Of a DNA stretch of 64,000 nucleotides, positions 43,385 through 52,426 are shown piece after piece. Under the pieces are notes generated by a model that was given only the letters and a program-made list of their open reading frames with translations, was not told the DNA's origin and made no database searches. Position numbers and translations under genes: made by a program. The stretch covers positions 310,001 through 374,000 of the forward strand of contig NZ_JACGWZ010000007.1 in NCBI RefSeq assembly GCF_014137975.1. The letters are read 5' to 3'. Position 1 is the stretch's first letter. Each line of letters starts with the position of its first letter. The DNA is from Halosaccharopolyspora lacisalsi (GTDB lineage: Bacteria > Actinomycetota > Actinomycetes > Mycobacteriales > Pseudonocardiaceae).

Positions 43385-43798
43385 GTGGACGATCCGATGG
43401 TGCGGTTGACGGCGTTGTCGGTGTTGGAGCACGCGGGCGCCGATGGTGTGGAGGCCGTGCTGGGATTGTCCGAGGATCCGGTCGCCGGTCCGGCCGCGCG
43501 GATGTGGTTGCAGGGCCGCGACGTGGATGCCGAGGTCCCCCTCCGCTCCGATGATGATCTGACGTTCGCGCTGGACAGCATGTCGATAGCCGCGGAGGAG
43601 GACGCCGAGGCGTTTCTTTCGGAGTTTCGGGACACGGCGACGACGAACCAGATCGCGTTGGTCGAGCGGATGAACCTGGTTCGGCATTCTCGGCGGGACA
43701 GTGTGTTGCGGGTGGTCGCCGAGGGGCATCCGGACGAACGGGTGGCGAGCGTGGCACGGCGTTCGCTGGGTCCGGTGTCGCGGGTCAGGAGCTCGTGA
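43385..43798 (+). CDS. HEAT-repeat-like small protein or gene remnant
   Basis: 137-aa acidic helical protein starting DDPMVRLTALSVLEHAGADG. The segments VRLTALSVLE and VAEGHPDERVASVARRSLG resemble HEAT/adaptin-like repeats. GAGG lies 7 nt before GTG 43385, so it can be translated, but it follows directly on a truncated gene and overlaps the converging HAD gene by 14 bp, so it may be the C-terminal remnant of a longer protein. No function assignable. Confidence 0.5.
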   Translation: MDDPMVRLTALSVLEHAGADGVEAVLGLSEDPVAGPAARMWLQGRDVDAEVPLRSDDDLTFALDSMSIAAEEDAEAFLSEFRDTATTNQIALVERMNLVRHSRRDSVLRVVAEGHPDERVASVARRSLGPVSRVRSS

Positions 43799-44444
43799 GC
43801 CGCCGGATCAGTGGTGGCAGCTCGCTGATCTCGTCGATGACGTGGTGGATCTGCCGGAGCGCCTCGGGGTCCGGTGGGAAGTGGGGGTTGGGTACGGCGA
43901 TGACGGTGGCTCCCGATGCGGCCGCGGCGCGGAGGCCGTTGCCGGAGTCCTCCACGGCCACGCATTCCCGCGGGTCGATGTCGAGTCCCTGGGCTGCCCG
44001 CAGGTAGACGTCGGGGGCGGGTTTGCCCGCGCCGACCTCCTCGCTGGAGACGGTGTGACCGATGGTGCCGGTGAGGTCGGTGGCCTCGAGGTAGCGGCGG
44101 ATGATGCGGGGTGGTGCCGAGCTGGCGATGGCGGTGGGGTGGTCGCGGGCGACGGTGCGAACCGCGTCGGTGGCGTGGGGGATCACGGGTGGTCCCGCGG
44201 CGTAGTGCTGGGCCATGCGTTCGATGACGGTCTCGGCCGTCTGTTCCGGTGTGAGTCGAACTCCGAGCCGGTCGACGAGGTGGCGGGCCCACTCCGGGGT
44301 GCTCATGCCCATGAGCGTTTCGGTGGTTCCCTCGGACCACTCACCACCGTGTTCGGCGACGACGTCGCGCCGGATTCGGTCCCAGAGGTGTTCGGAGTCG
44401 ACGAGGACACCGTCGAGGTCGAAGATCACTGCTCGCGGTAGCAC
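43785..44444 (-). CDS. HAD-superfamily phosphatase (beta-phosphoglucomutase-like)
   Basis: 219-aa cytoplasmic HAD hydrolase, subfamily IA. Motif I is VIFDLDGVLVDSE (nucleophile Asp and acid/base Asp), motif II is AIASSAPPRI, the lysine is in GAGKPAPDVYLRAA, and motif IV is CVAVEDSGNGLRAA. The layout suits a sugar-phosphate phosphatase or mutase; substrate unknown. GTG 44444 has AGGAT about 8 nt upstream; further upstream starts lack conservation. Divergent from the MFS transporter gene. Confidence 0.85.
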   Translation of the reverse strand: MLPRAVIFDLDGVLVDSEHLWDRIRRDVVAEHGGEWSEGTTETLMGMSTPEWARHLVDRLGVRLTPEQTAETVIERMAQHYAAGPPVIPHATDAVRTVARDHPTAIASSAPPRIIRRYLEATDLTGTIGHTVSSEEVGAGKPAPDVYLRAAQGLDIDPRECVAVEDSGNGLRAAAASGATVIAVPNPHFPPDPEALRQIHHVIDEISELPPLIRRLTSS

Positions 44445-44613
44445 ACGGGTGATCCTAAGTGCTGCGCGTTCGGGACGCGGTGTCGATCGCCGTCTCGGTG
44501 CTCGTGCCGGGTGCGGCGTGGTGAGCTTGTTCATCGTCGACTTGGGTTTCCCCGCTCAAAAAGTTAGCATGACAAACGAATTAGCGTGCATGCGAAGCGA
44601 GGTACGTCCACTG

Positions 44614-45837
44614 ATGAGTGGTGCCGGACACGCCAGACTGCTGGATGTCTTCAAGGGGCAACCGAAAGCCGTGTGGATCACGGCCTTCGCCGCGGTGATC
44701 GCCTTCGCCGGTATCGGCCTGGTCGATCCGATCCTGCTGTCCATCGCCGAGGCGCTCGACGCCGGCCCCGAGTCGGTGACCCTGCTGTTCTCCTCCTACC
44801 TCGGGGTGCAGGTCGTGGCGATGCTCGTCACGGGTGCTTTCAGCGCCCGCTTCGGACCCAAGCGCACCGTGGTGACCGGACTCGTGCTCATCGTGCTGGC
44901 GACGCTGGCGTGTGCGCTGGCGGGCACGATCGGGCAGCTGGTGGCGCTGCGTGCCGTCTGGGGGCTGGGTAACGCCCTCTTCATCGCCACGGCGCTGTCG
45001 GTGATCGTGGGCGCGGCCAGCGGTGGGCAGCAGGCGGCGATCCTGCTCTACGAGGCGGCGCTCGGCATCGGACTGTCGGTCGGGCCCCTGCTGGGGGCCC
45101 TGCTCGGCAACATCTCGTGGCGCGGCCCGTTCGCCGGCACGGCGGTGCTGATGGCCGCCGCGCTGGTGCTGTCGCTGCGCTTCCTGCCCCCGGACGAGAA
45201 CGGGCGCGAACAGCGTCAGCCGATCAAGCTGCTCGATCCGCTGCGGGCGCTGCGCCATGGCGGACTGCTGCGCACCTCGGTCGGTTCCGCGCTGTACACG
45301 GCGGCGTTCTTCACCGTGCTCGCGTGGTCTCCGTTCGTGCTGCAGTTCGGCGCGATCGCGGTCGGCCTGGTGTTCTTCGGCTGGGGTGTCTGCGTGGCCG
45401 TCGCGGGCGTGACGTTGGCACCGAAGGTGGCGGCCCGCTTCGGCGAGCTGGGCGGCACCATCATCGCGGTGGTGATCTACGCGGCGCTGATGGGTGTGAT
45501 GACCATCGATTCCAAGGTCGTGGTGGTCGTCTGCGTCATCCTCAGCGGGTTGGCCTCCGGACTGCTCAACACCCTGTTCACCGGCAGTGCCATGAGCGTG
45601 AGTCCGGTTCCGCGGCCGGTGGCCAGCGCCGGTTACAACTTCTGCCGCTGGCTGGGCGGGGCGATCGCCGCGACGATGGTCAGCCACGTCGCCGGGTGGC
45701 TGGGTTCTCCGCACGCCCCCTTCGCCGTCGCGGCAGTGCTGTGCGTGCTCGCGGCGGGTCTGCTCGCACTCGGGTTGCGGCGCCCCGATCCGCACCGGGT
45801 TCCGGACGAGGCCGCGGTGGTCGGCGAGGAATTCTGA
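44614..45837 (+). CDS. MFS transporter (DHA1-type drug efflux family)
   Basis: 407-aa inner-membrane protein with about 12 hydrophobic helices. After a short cytosolic N-terminus (LLDVFKGQPKAVW) helix 1 starts ITAFAAVIAFAGIGLVDPILL; the loop 2-3 signature GAFSARFGPKRTVVTGL and the motif near helix 5 (YEAALGIGLSVGPLLGALLG) are typical of proton-coupled drug exporters. ATG 44614 has GAGG 11 nt upstream; ATG 44569 would add 15 residues but has no ribosome-binding site. An AT-rich promoter patch (AAAAAGTTAGCATGAC) lies just before it. Substrate unknown. Confidence 0.85.
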   Translation: MSGAGHARLLDVFKGQPKAVWITAFAAVIAFAGIGLVDPILLSIAEALDAGPESVTLLFSSYLGVQVVAMLVTGAFSARFGPKRTVVTGLVLIVLATLACALAGTIGQLVALRAVWGLGNALFIATALSVIVGAASGGQQAAILLYEAALGIGLSVGPLLGALLGNISWRGPFAGTAVLMAAALVLSLRFLPPDENGREQRQPIKLLDPLRALRHGGLLRTSVGSALYTAAFFTVLAWSPFVLQFGAIAVGLVFFGWGVCVAVAGVTLAPKVAARFGELGGTIIAVVIYAALMGVMTIDSKVVVVVCVILSGLASGLLNTLFTGSAMSVSPVPRPVASAGYNFCRWLGGAIAATMVSHVAGWLGSPHAPFAVAAVLCVLAAGLLALGLRRPDPHRVPDEAAVVGEEF

Positions 45838-45858
45838 CCGCCCAGTTCGGGCAGAAGT

Positions 45859-45891
45859 GTTCACTGTCACCTCATAACTGCTTGACCTCCC
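45859..45891 (+). promoter_or_regulatory. PHO-box-like direct repeats upstream of the first phoX
   Basis: GTTCACTGTCA (45859), CCTCATAACTG (45870) and CTTGACCTCCC (45881) are 11-nt units in phase; only the first matches the actinobacterial PhoP unit GTTCACC well. Located 31-63 bp before the gene. Confidence 0.4.
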
Positions 45892-45921
45892 AGTACTGTT
45901 CGAAAACCTCGGGAGACTTCG

Positions 45922-47913
45922 ATGCCGTTGCAGCCGCGAAGAAGCCACTGGACGCTGCCCTTGCTCGGAGGTGGACGTGCCCAGGTGACCTGCCGTTATC
46001 GCTGTGGGGACCAGTGCGGGCAGCCTCCGTCGAACGATTCGGCCAACACGTACTTCGGTGATCTGCTCAGCGGCGTGTTCGGCCGTCGTGGCCTGCTGCG
46101 GGCCGGTGCCGTGCTCGGTGCGGTCGGCGTCGTGGGCACGGGCCCCACTCCCGCGCGGGCGGCCACGCCGCCGGTCGGTCTGGGTTTCACGCCGGTGCGG
46201 CCGAACTCCGGGGATGCTGTGGTGGTTCCCGAGGGCTACGAGCAGCGGATCGTCCTGCGGTGGGGCGACCCGGTCGTGCCCGGTGCTCCGGAGTTCGACT
46301 TCGACGACCAGACGGCCGAGGCGCAGGAGCGTCAGTTCGGGTATAACAACGACTTCTGCACGCTGTTACCGCTACCGGACGGCCGGCGGCTGATGGTCAA
46401 CAATCACGAGTACACCAGCGAGGAGTTCCTGTTCTCCGGCTACGACGGGGAGAACCCCACCGAAGAGCAGGTGCGGATCGCCTGGGCAGCTCACGGCCTG
46501 TCCGTGGTCGTGGTCGACCGCTCGGATGACGGCGCGCCGACCGTGGTGCTGGATCGGCTCAACCGGCGCATCACGCTGAACACCGAGTTCGAGGTACGTG
46601 GCCCGGCGGCGAGCAGTGAGCTGTTGAAGACACCGAGCGATCCGAGCGGCCGCCGTGTGCGGGGCACGATGAACAACTGCTCCGGCAGCGTGACCCCGTG
46701 GGGCACGGTGCTCTCCGGCGAGGAGAACGTCCACCAGTACTTCGCCCACGCCGACCGGGTCACCGATCCACGGACCAAGCGGCGACTCGACCGCTACGGC
46801 TTCATGGCCGGGGAGAGCGAACGCAAGTGGGAGCGTTTCGATTCCCGCTGGGACCTCGGGCGGGAACCCAACGAGGCGAACCGGTTCGGCTGGATCGTCG
46901 AGATCGACCCGCACGACCCGGACTCGACCCCGGTCAAGCACACCGCGCTCGGCCGTCTCAAGCACGAGACGGCCACCGTTCGCGTGGCCGAGGACGGCCG
47001 GGTGGTGGCCTACATGGGCGACGACGAGGCGTTCGAGTACCTGTACAAGTTCGTCTCCCACGGCACGATGAAACCGGGCGGCAGCGCGCACGCCCGGCGG
47101 CACAATATGTCGCTGTTGGAGAAGGGGACGTTGTACGTCGCGCGGTTCAGCGGTGACAGTCCCGCTGCCGAGATCGACGGCAGTGGCGCCCTCCCCGCGG
47201 ACGGCGAGTTCGACGGTTCCGGCGAGTGGCTTCCCCTGGCCGGCGGCGCGAAGTCCTACGTCCCCGGCTTCACCGCCGAGGAGGTCTACGTCTTCACCCG
47301 GCTGGCCGCCGACGCTGTCGGCGCCACCAAGATGGACCGACCCGAAGACGTCCAACCCAACCCCGTCAACGGCCGCGTCTACTGCGCGCTGACCAACAAC
47401 TCCAACCGTGGCACGCCGGGCCACGCACCGGTCGACGAGACGAATCCGAGGATCGGCAACAAGCACGGGCACGTGCTGGAGATGGACGACGACGCCACCG
47501 GGACCCGGTTCTCCTGGACCCTGCTGCTGGTCTGCGGGGACCCGGAGGACTCGAACACCTACTTCGGCGGATTCGACAAGAGCCGCGTCAGCCCGATCTC
47601 GTGCCCGGACAACCTCGCCTTCGACCGGCACGGCAACCTGTGGATCACCACCGATTCCTCGGCGGCGCTGGGGGCCAACGACGGTTTGTACGCGGTGCCC
47701 GTCGACGGACCACAGCGCGGTTGTCTCAAGCAGTTCCTGAGCGTGCCTCGAGGAGCCGAGACCTGCGGTCCGGTGATCGACGACGAGTTCGTGCTGGTCT
47801 CCGCGCAGCATCCGGGAGAGGTGGACGGCGCCGATGCCGACCATCCGGTCTCGCACTGGCCCGATGGCGGTGATTCCCGGCCACGCCCCTCCGTGGTGGC
47901 GGTCTGGAGATAG
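45922..47913 (+). CDS. phoX: PhoX-type alkaline phosphatase (DUF839), copy 1
   Basis: 663-aa exported protein. A twin-arginine signal (FGRRGLLRAGAVLGAVGVVG) lies at about residues 52-72, unusually preceded by a 50-residue segment with CRYRCGDQC. The mature beta-propeller has NNDFCTLLPL, NHEYTSEEFLFSG, GTVLSGEENVHQYF, GRLKHETATV, SCPDNLAFDRHGNLW and SHWPDGGDSRPRPS, all typical of Ca/Fe-dependent PhoX phosphomonoesterases that release phosphate outside the cell. Copy 2 lies 250 bp downstream. ATG 45922 follows GGGAGA. Confidence 0.87.
   Translation: MPLQPRRSHWTLPLLGGGRAQVTCRYRCGDQCGQPPSNDSANTYFGDLLSGVFGRRGLLRAGAVLGAVGVVGTGPTPARAATPPVGLGFTPVRPNSGDAVVVPEGYEQRIVLRWGDPVVPGAPEFDFDDQTAEAQERQFGYNNDFCTLLPLPDGRRLMVNNHEYTSEEFLFSGYDGENPTEEQVRIAWAAHGLSVVVVDRSDDGAPTVVLDRLNRRITLNTEFEVRGPAASSELLKTPSDPSGRRVRGTMNNCSGSVTPWGTVLSGEENVHQYFAHADRVTDPRTKRRLDRYGFMAGESERKWERFDSRWDLGREPNEANRFGWIVEIDPHDPDSTPVKHTALGRLKHETATVRVAEDGRVVAYMGDDEAFEYLYKFVSHGTMKPGGSAHARRHNMSLLEKGTLYVARFSGDSPAAEIDGSGALPADGEFDGSGEWLPLAGGAKSYVPGFTAEEVYVFTRLAADAVGATKMDRPEDVQPNPVNGRVYCALTNNSNRGTPGHAPVDETNPRIGNKHGHVLEMDDDATGTRFSWTLLLVCGDPEDSNTYFGGFDKSRVSPISCPDNLAFDRHGNLWITTDSSAALGANDGLYAVPVDGPQRGCLKQFLSVPRGAETCGPVIDDEFVLVSAQHPGEVDGADADHPVSHWPDGGDSRPRPSVVAVWR
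47134..47580 (+). repeat. 447-bp segment identical to 49430-49876
   Basis: Within phoX copy 1; base-for-base equal to the later segment at an offset of 2296 wherever I compared the lines. Shorter identical blocks occur further upstream (around 46720-46803 versus 49016-49099), while signal-peptide regions differ. Confidence 0.85.
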
Positions 47914-48074
47914 CCACCGCCGCGGCGACGCCGGCGCTCGTCCACCACGGCGACGGCCGGGCACCGCGGCGGAAAAACCTCAATCAACAGGTTTCACCCA
48001 ACGTGTCGAAAAAGACGCTGAACGAGTGAACATCCCCGTGGGTGCATGCGGAGTCGGTGACTCTGCGTGGAAGT

Positions 48075-48107
48075 GTTCGTGCGCTGTTCACTTTGAAGTC
48101 TCACCGA
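48075..48107 (+). promoter_or_regulatory. PHO-box-like direct repeats upstream of the second phoX
   Basis: GTTCGTGCGCT (48075) and GTTCACTTTGA (48086) are spaced exactly 11 nt, followed by AGTCTCACCGA (48097), as in PhoP-bound direct repeat units of Streptomyces. 57 bp before the ATG. Confidence 0.45.
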
Positions 48108-48163
48108 CCTCGCCTGACCCGCCTACTGTCGAGACGTTCCCGACCGACGTCTTGGAGGTCCGC

Positions 48164-50239
48164 ATGTCTGCCCGACCGGACAGCGGGCGGGTCGTCCCGC
48201 TCCCCCTCGTGTCCAGCCACTCCGCCAGACGATCCGCGGTGACCTGCGAATACCGCTGCGGCAACGCCTGCGCGCACGAAGCCCCCAACACCTCGGACAA
48301 CGCGTACTTCGGCGACATCGTGGCGAATGTGCTCAGCCGTCGCGGCGCGCTCAAGGGCAGCGCCGTACTGGCGCTGTCCACGGCGGGCGCGATGGCGTTC
48401 GGCGGCACGGCCGCGGCCCGGCCCGCACCACCGCATCCGGAATCGGGTGGTCCGTCGGCGCCGGGAACGGACTTCGATCCGGTCCCGCCGAACACCGAGG
48501 ACCGCGTGGTGGTTCCCGAGGGCTACGAGCAGCGGATCGTCATTCGCTGGGGCGACCCGGTCGTGCCCGGCGCCCCGGAGTTCGACTTCCACCACCAGAC
48601 GCCCGAGGCCCAGCAACGCCAGTTCGGCTACAACAACGACTTCGCGGGGCTGATCCCGCTGGACGGTGCCGGTCGACGCAACCTGCTGGTGGTCAACCAC
48701 GAGTACACCACCGAGACGCACATGTTCCCCGGGTACGACGCGGAGAACCCGACCGAGCAGCAAGTGCGCATCGCCTGGGCCGCGCACGGTCAGTCCGTCC
48801 TGCTGGTCATGCGTGACCTTGCCAGGGGTGGTCTGACAGCGGAACCGAGCCGGTACAACCGGCGCATCACGCTGAACACCGAGTTCGAGGTGCGCGGCCC
48901 CGCCGCGGGCAGCGACCATCTCAAGACCTCGGCCGACCCGAGCGGTACGCGCGTCCTCGGTACCCAGAACAACTGCGCCGGTGGCGTCACTCCGTGGGGG
49001 ACGATGCTCTCCGGTGAGGAGAACGTCCACCAGTACTTCGCCCACGCCGACCGGGTCACCGATCCACGGACCAAGCGGCGACTCGACCGCTACGGCTTCA
49101 ACGCCGGTGCCAGCACTCGCAAGTGGGAGCGGTTCGACGAGCGCTGGGACCTCGGGCGGGAACCCAACGAGGCGAACCGGTTCGGCTGGATCGTCGAGAT
49201 CGACCCGCACGACCCGGACTCGACCCCGGTCAAGCACACCGCGCTCGGCCGTTTCAAGCACGAGGGCGCGACCATCGAGGTCGCCGAGGACGGACGTGTC
49301 GTGGCCTACATGGGCGACGACGAACGCTTCGACTACATGTACAAGTTCGTCTCCCACGGCACGATGAAACCGGGCGGCAGCGCGCACGCCCGGCGGCACA
49401 ACATGGGGTTGCTCGACGAGGGCACCCTCTACGTCGCGCGGTTCAGCGGTGACAGTCCCGCTGCCGAGATCGACGGCAGTGGCGCCCTCCCCGCGGACGG
49501 CGAGTTCGACGGTTCCGGCGAGTGGCTTCCCCTGGCCGGCGGCGCGAAGTCCTACGTCCCCGGCTTCACCGCCGAGGAGGTCTACGTCTTCACCCGGCTG
49601 GCCGCCGACGCTGTCGGCGCCACCAAGATGGACCGACCCGAAGACGTCCAACCCAACCCCGTCAACGGCCGCGTCTACTGCGCGCTGACCAACAACTCCA
49701 ACCGTGGCACGCCGGGCCACGCACCGGTCGACGAGACGAATCCGAGGATCGGCAACAAGCACGGGCACGTGCTGGAGATGGACGACGACGCCACCGGGAC
49801 CCGGTTCTCCTGGACCCTGCTGCTGGTCTGCGGGGACCCGGAGGACTCGAACACCTACTTCGGCGGATTCGACAAGAACCGGGTCAGCCCGATCTCGTGC
49901 CCGGACAACCTCGCCTTCGACCGGCACGGCAACCTGTGGATCTCCACGGACGGCAACGAGTTGGGCTCCCACGACGGGTTGTTCGTCGTCCCGGTCGACG
50001 GACCACAACGTGGCCACGTCAAGCAGTTCCTCACCGTGCCCAACGGGGCCGAGACCTGCGGGCCCATCGTCACCGACAACCTGGTGACCGTGTGCGTGCA
50101 ACACCCGGGGGAGGACGCCGAGGACGCACAACACCCCACCTCGCACTGGCCGGACGGGGGCGACTCCCGACCGCGTCCGTCCCTCACCGCGGTGTGGCGC
50201 GACGAGGGCGGTCGAGCCGGCGAGATCGGACGGCGCTGA
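48164..50239 (+). CDS. phoX: PhoX-type alkaline phosphatase (DUF839), copy 2
   Basis: 691-aa paralogue of the preceding gene with the same architecture: an N-terminal segment with CEYRCGNAC, twin-arginine signal (LSRRGALKGSAVLALSTAGA, about residue 58), and propeller with NNDFAGLIPL, NHEYTTETHMFPG, GTMLSGEENVHQYF, FKHEGATIEV and SHWPDGGDSRPRPS. GGAGG lies 6 nt upstream of ATG 48164. The mature domains share long identical DNA stretches while the signal regions and C-termini differ, so the two copies are being homogenised or result from recent partial conversion. Extracellular phosphate release. Confidence 0.88.
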   Translation: MSARPDSGRVVPLPLVSSHSARRSAVTCEYRCGNACAHEAPNTSDNAYFGDIVANVLSRRGALKGSAVLALSTAGAMAFGGTAAARPAPPHPESGGPSAPGTDFDPVPPNTEDRVVVPEGYEQRIVIRWGDPVVPGAPEFDFHHQTPEAQQRQFGYNNDFAGLIPLDGAGRRNLLVVNHEYTTETHMFPGYDAENPTEQQVRIAWAAHGQSVLLVMRDLARGGLTAEPSRYNRRITLNTEFEVRGPAAGSDHLKTSADPSGTRVLGTQNNCAGGVTPWGTMLSGEENVHQYFAHADRVTDPRTKRRLDRYGFNAGASTRKWERFDERWDLGREPNEANRFGWIVEIDPHDPDSTPVKHTALGRFKHEGATIEVAEDGRVVAYMGDDERFDYMYKFVSHGTMKPGGSAHARRHNMGLLDEGTLYVARFSGDSPAAEIDGSGALPADGEFDGSGEWLPLAGGAKSYVPGFTAEEVYVFTRLAADAVGATKMDRPEDVQPNPVNGRVYCALTNNSNRGTPGHAPVDETNPRIGNKHGHVLEMDDDATGTRFSWTLLLVCGDPEDSNTYFGGFDKNRVSPISCPDNLAFDRHGNLWISTDGNELGSHDGLFVVPVDGPQRGHVKQFLTVPNGAETCGPIVTDNLVTVCVQHPGEDAEDAQHPTSHWPDGGDSRPRPSLTAVWRDEGGRAGEIGRR
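49430..49876 (+). repeat. 447-bp segment identical to 47134-47580
   Basis: Second member of the identical pair inside phoX copy 2. Confidence 0.85.
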
Positions 50240-50245
50240 TCCCGC

Positions 50246-50278
50246 AGCGGGGGCCTCCTCCGGGAAAAGGCCCCCGCT
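50246..50278 (+). terminator. Hairpin terminator after phoX copy 2
   Basis: Perfect 11-bp stem AGCGGGGGCCT / AGGCCCCCGCT with an 11-nt loop, 6 nt after the stop. Confidence 0.75.
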
Positions 50279-50312
50279 GTCCTCGCCGTGGCGTGCGGTT
50301 ACGGTCTCCGGT

Positions 50313-50999
50313 ATGGCTTCCCGACCGACTGCCCTGGTCACCGGTGCCTCGCGAGGCATCGGTGCTGTTGTCGCACGATCCCTGTCCGACACTCACGAGG
50401 TGCTGCTGGGCGGACGCGACAACGCCGCGCTGGAATCACTGGCCCACGAGATCCCCGGATCACGTCCCTGGCCCGTGGAACTCACCGATGACAGCGCCGT
50501 CGCCGCTGCCGCCGAAAGTATCGACGAACTGGACGTGTTGGTCCACAGTGCCGGAACGATCGAACTGGGTGCGGTATCCGAGGTTTCGGCCGACTCGTGG
50601 CGACGCACCTTCGAGCTGAACCTGTTCGCCGTCACCGAGCTGACACGTGTTCTGCTGCCCGCGCTGCGTGCCACGTCCGGGCATGTCGTGCTGGTCAACT
50701 CCGGTGCCGGATTGGGTGCCAAACCGCACTGGGGTTCCTACGCCGCCAGCAAGTTCGCACTGCGTGCCTTCGCCGACGTGCTGCGCGCCGAGGAAGCCGC
50801 CAACGGTGTTCGGGTGACCTCGGTGTTCCCCGGGCGAGTGGCCACCGATATGCAGCGTGGCGTACGCGATGCCGAAGGCGGGGACTTCGAACCCGAGAAC
50901 TACCTGCGGCCCGAGTCGGTCGCCGACTCCATCGTCTCGGCCGTCCGCGCACCCGGTGATGCCCATTTCACCGAGATCGTCGTACGCCCCACTTCCTGA
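50313..50999 (+). CDS. Short-chain dehydrogenase/reductase
   Basis: 228-aa cytoplasmic SDR. Cofactor motif TGASRGIG (residues 10-17), the NAG-like variant HSAGT, catalytic Ser in LVNSGAGLG and YAASK (Tyr/Lys) are all present. R14 in the glycine loop favours NADPH. The C-terminal segment VFPGRVATDMQRGV is typical of the classical family. The short length is still complete. Substrate cannot be assigned. Monocistronic between two terminators or convergent genes. Confidence 0.85.
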   Translation: MASRPTALVTGASRGIGAVVARSLSDTHEVLLGGRDNAALESLAHEIPGSRPWPVELTDDSAVAAAAESIDELDVLVHSAGTIELGAVSEVSADSWRRTFELNLFAVTELTRVLLPALRATSGHVVLVNSGAGLGAKPHWGSYAASKFALRAFADVLRAEEAANGVRVTSVFPGRVATDMQRGVRDAEGGDFEPENYLRPESVADSIVSAVRAPGDAHFTEIVVRPTS

Positions 51000-51072
51000 G
51001 CGGACGGCGACTCCGTGGGATTCGCGCGTGGTGCCGGGGCGACTTCCAGTCCCCGGCACCACCGACCGGGAT

Positions 51073-52404
51073 TCAGCCTCGGACGTGCTCGGCCGCGGTT
51101 CCGGCGACTCGCTGCACGCGGTGCCGATCGACACGGGTGGGTTCGCGTTCCCGGAGGACCTCCTCGCCGGCCACCCACACGTCTCGGACACACCGCGACC
51201 CCGCTGCCCACACCAAATTGGAAAGCACCTGCTCGTCCGCGACGTCGAGTCCGGTAGCGAAGGCGGGATTGTCGACGTCCATGTGCACGATGTCGGCGTA
51301 GCACCCGGGTTCCAGGGAACCGATGTCGTCCCGGTGCAGGGCAGCGGCCCCACCTCGGGTGGCCGCCAGTAGAGCGCAACGAGCCGAAATCGCCGTGGAG
51401 TCCCCTGTGGACAGCCTTGCGAGCATCCCGGCCAGCTGCACCTCCTCCCACAGGTCGAGGTCGTCATTGCTCGACGGGCCATCCGTACCGAGCCCCAGGG
51501 GCATCCCGGAGGCGAGCATGTCGACCGTTCGGGCCGTTCCCGAAGCAAGCTTGGCGTTGGAACCCGGGCAGTGCGCCACCCCGACTCCCCGCCCGGAGAG
51601 GATCGCGATGTCCTCGTCCGACAGGTGCACCCCGTGTGCGGCGAGTACCCGTCCATCGAGCACACCGAGCTTGTCCAGCAACTTCGGCACCGAGCCGTAC
51701 TGCTCCCGCTGCCTGCTGTCCTCGCCGGCGGTTTCGGCGACGTGAGTCTGCACCAGGGCACCACGTTGCTGCGCCTGTTCCCCGATGCTCCGCAATGCTT
51801 CGGGCGGCAGGGTGTATGCCGAGTGGGGGCCATAACCGAGCTCGATCCGCTCACCGGGTCCGAACCGCAGACCGTCGGCGTCGATCCACCGGCTGGTTTC
51901 GTCAACCATCCGTTCCCACCCGCCGAGATCACCGAGATCCGGCATGTCGATCACCGCCGAGGTGAACAGGACCCGTGAACCGACCGCCAGCGTCGCCTCC
52001 ACCACGGACTCACCGGAAAAATACATCTCGGCGCTGGTGGTCACCCCGGCACGCAACATCTCCACGCATCCGAGTTCCATTCCGGCTCGGACGTCGGAGG
52101 GACGCAGTCGGGACTCCGCGGGCCAAACCACCTCACGCAACCAACGCAACAGCGGTAGATCCCCACCCATCCCCCGAAGCAGCGTCATCGGACTGTGGGC
52201 ATGAGCGTTGATCAACCCCGGGAGCAACATCCCCGTGCAGTGCCGTATCACCGTGTCGGTGGCGGTCTTCGGCGCCTGGGAGCGAACTCCGCAGAAGGCG
52301 ACGCGCCCCGAGGTGTCGATGTCGACGACGGCGTCCCGGACGACCGAGCATGTTGCGTCACAGGGCAAAGCCAGTGGTGCGTACAGACGTAATGCGATCG
52401 GCAT
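51073..52404 (-). CDS. Amidohydrolase (SAH/MTA deaminase-like, TrzN/AtzA family)
   Basis: 443-aa cytoplasmic metal-dependent hydrolase. Metal ligands are visible in NAHAHS (HxH), THVAET, AAHGVH and GTDGPSSN (Asp). The pattern fits S-adenosylhomocysteine / 5-methylthioadenosine or guanine-type deaminases; chlorohydrolase-like activity is possible. ATG 52404 follows GGGGGAG. The gene converges with the SDR. No pathway genes are adjacent to narrow the substrate. Confidence 0.83.
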   Translation of the reverse strand: MPIALRLYAPLALPCDATCSVVRDAVVDIDTSGRVAFCGVRSQAPKTATDTVIRHCTGMLLPGLINAHAHSPMTLLRGMGGDLPLLRWLREVVWPAESRLRPSDVRAGMELGCVEMLRAGVTTSAEMYFSGESVVEATLAVGSRVLFTSAVIDMPDLGDLGGWERMVDETSRWIDADGLRFGPGERIELGYGPHSAYTLPPEALRSIGEQAQQRGALVQTHVAETAGEDSRQREQYGSVPKLLDKLGVLDGRVLAAHGVHLSDEDIAILSGRGVGVAHCPGSNAKLASGTARTVDMLASGMPLGLGTDGPSSNDDLDLWEEVQLAGMLARLSTGDSTAISARCALLAATRGGAAALHRDDIGSLEPGCYADIVHMDVDNPAFATGLDVADEQVLSNLVWAAGSRCVRDVWVAGEEVLREREPTRVDRHRVQRVAGTAAEHVRG

Positions 52405-52426
52405 ACCCGTATTCTCCCCCGACTTC

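Noticed and set aside
41728-44340. 870-codon minus-strand frame across dnaB, the FGE-like gene and 43.4-44.3 kb
   Set aside because: Only the middle part (FGE-like N-terminal half) has protein-like sequence; the rest is antisense to dnaB and to the HEAT-like and HAD regions.
48101-50392. 763-codon minus-strand frame opposite phoX copy 2
   Set aside because: Antisense shadow of a well-supported gene; a similar one lies opposite copy 1.
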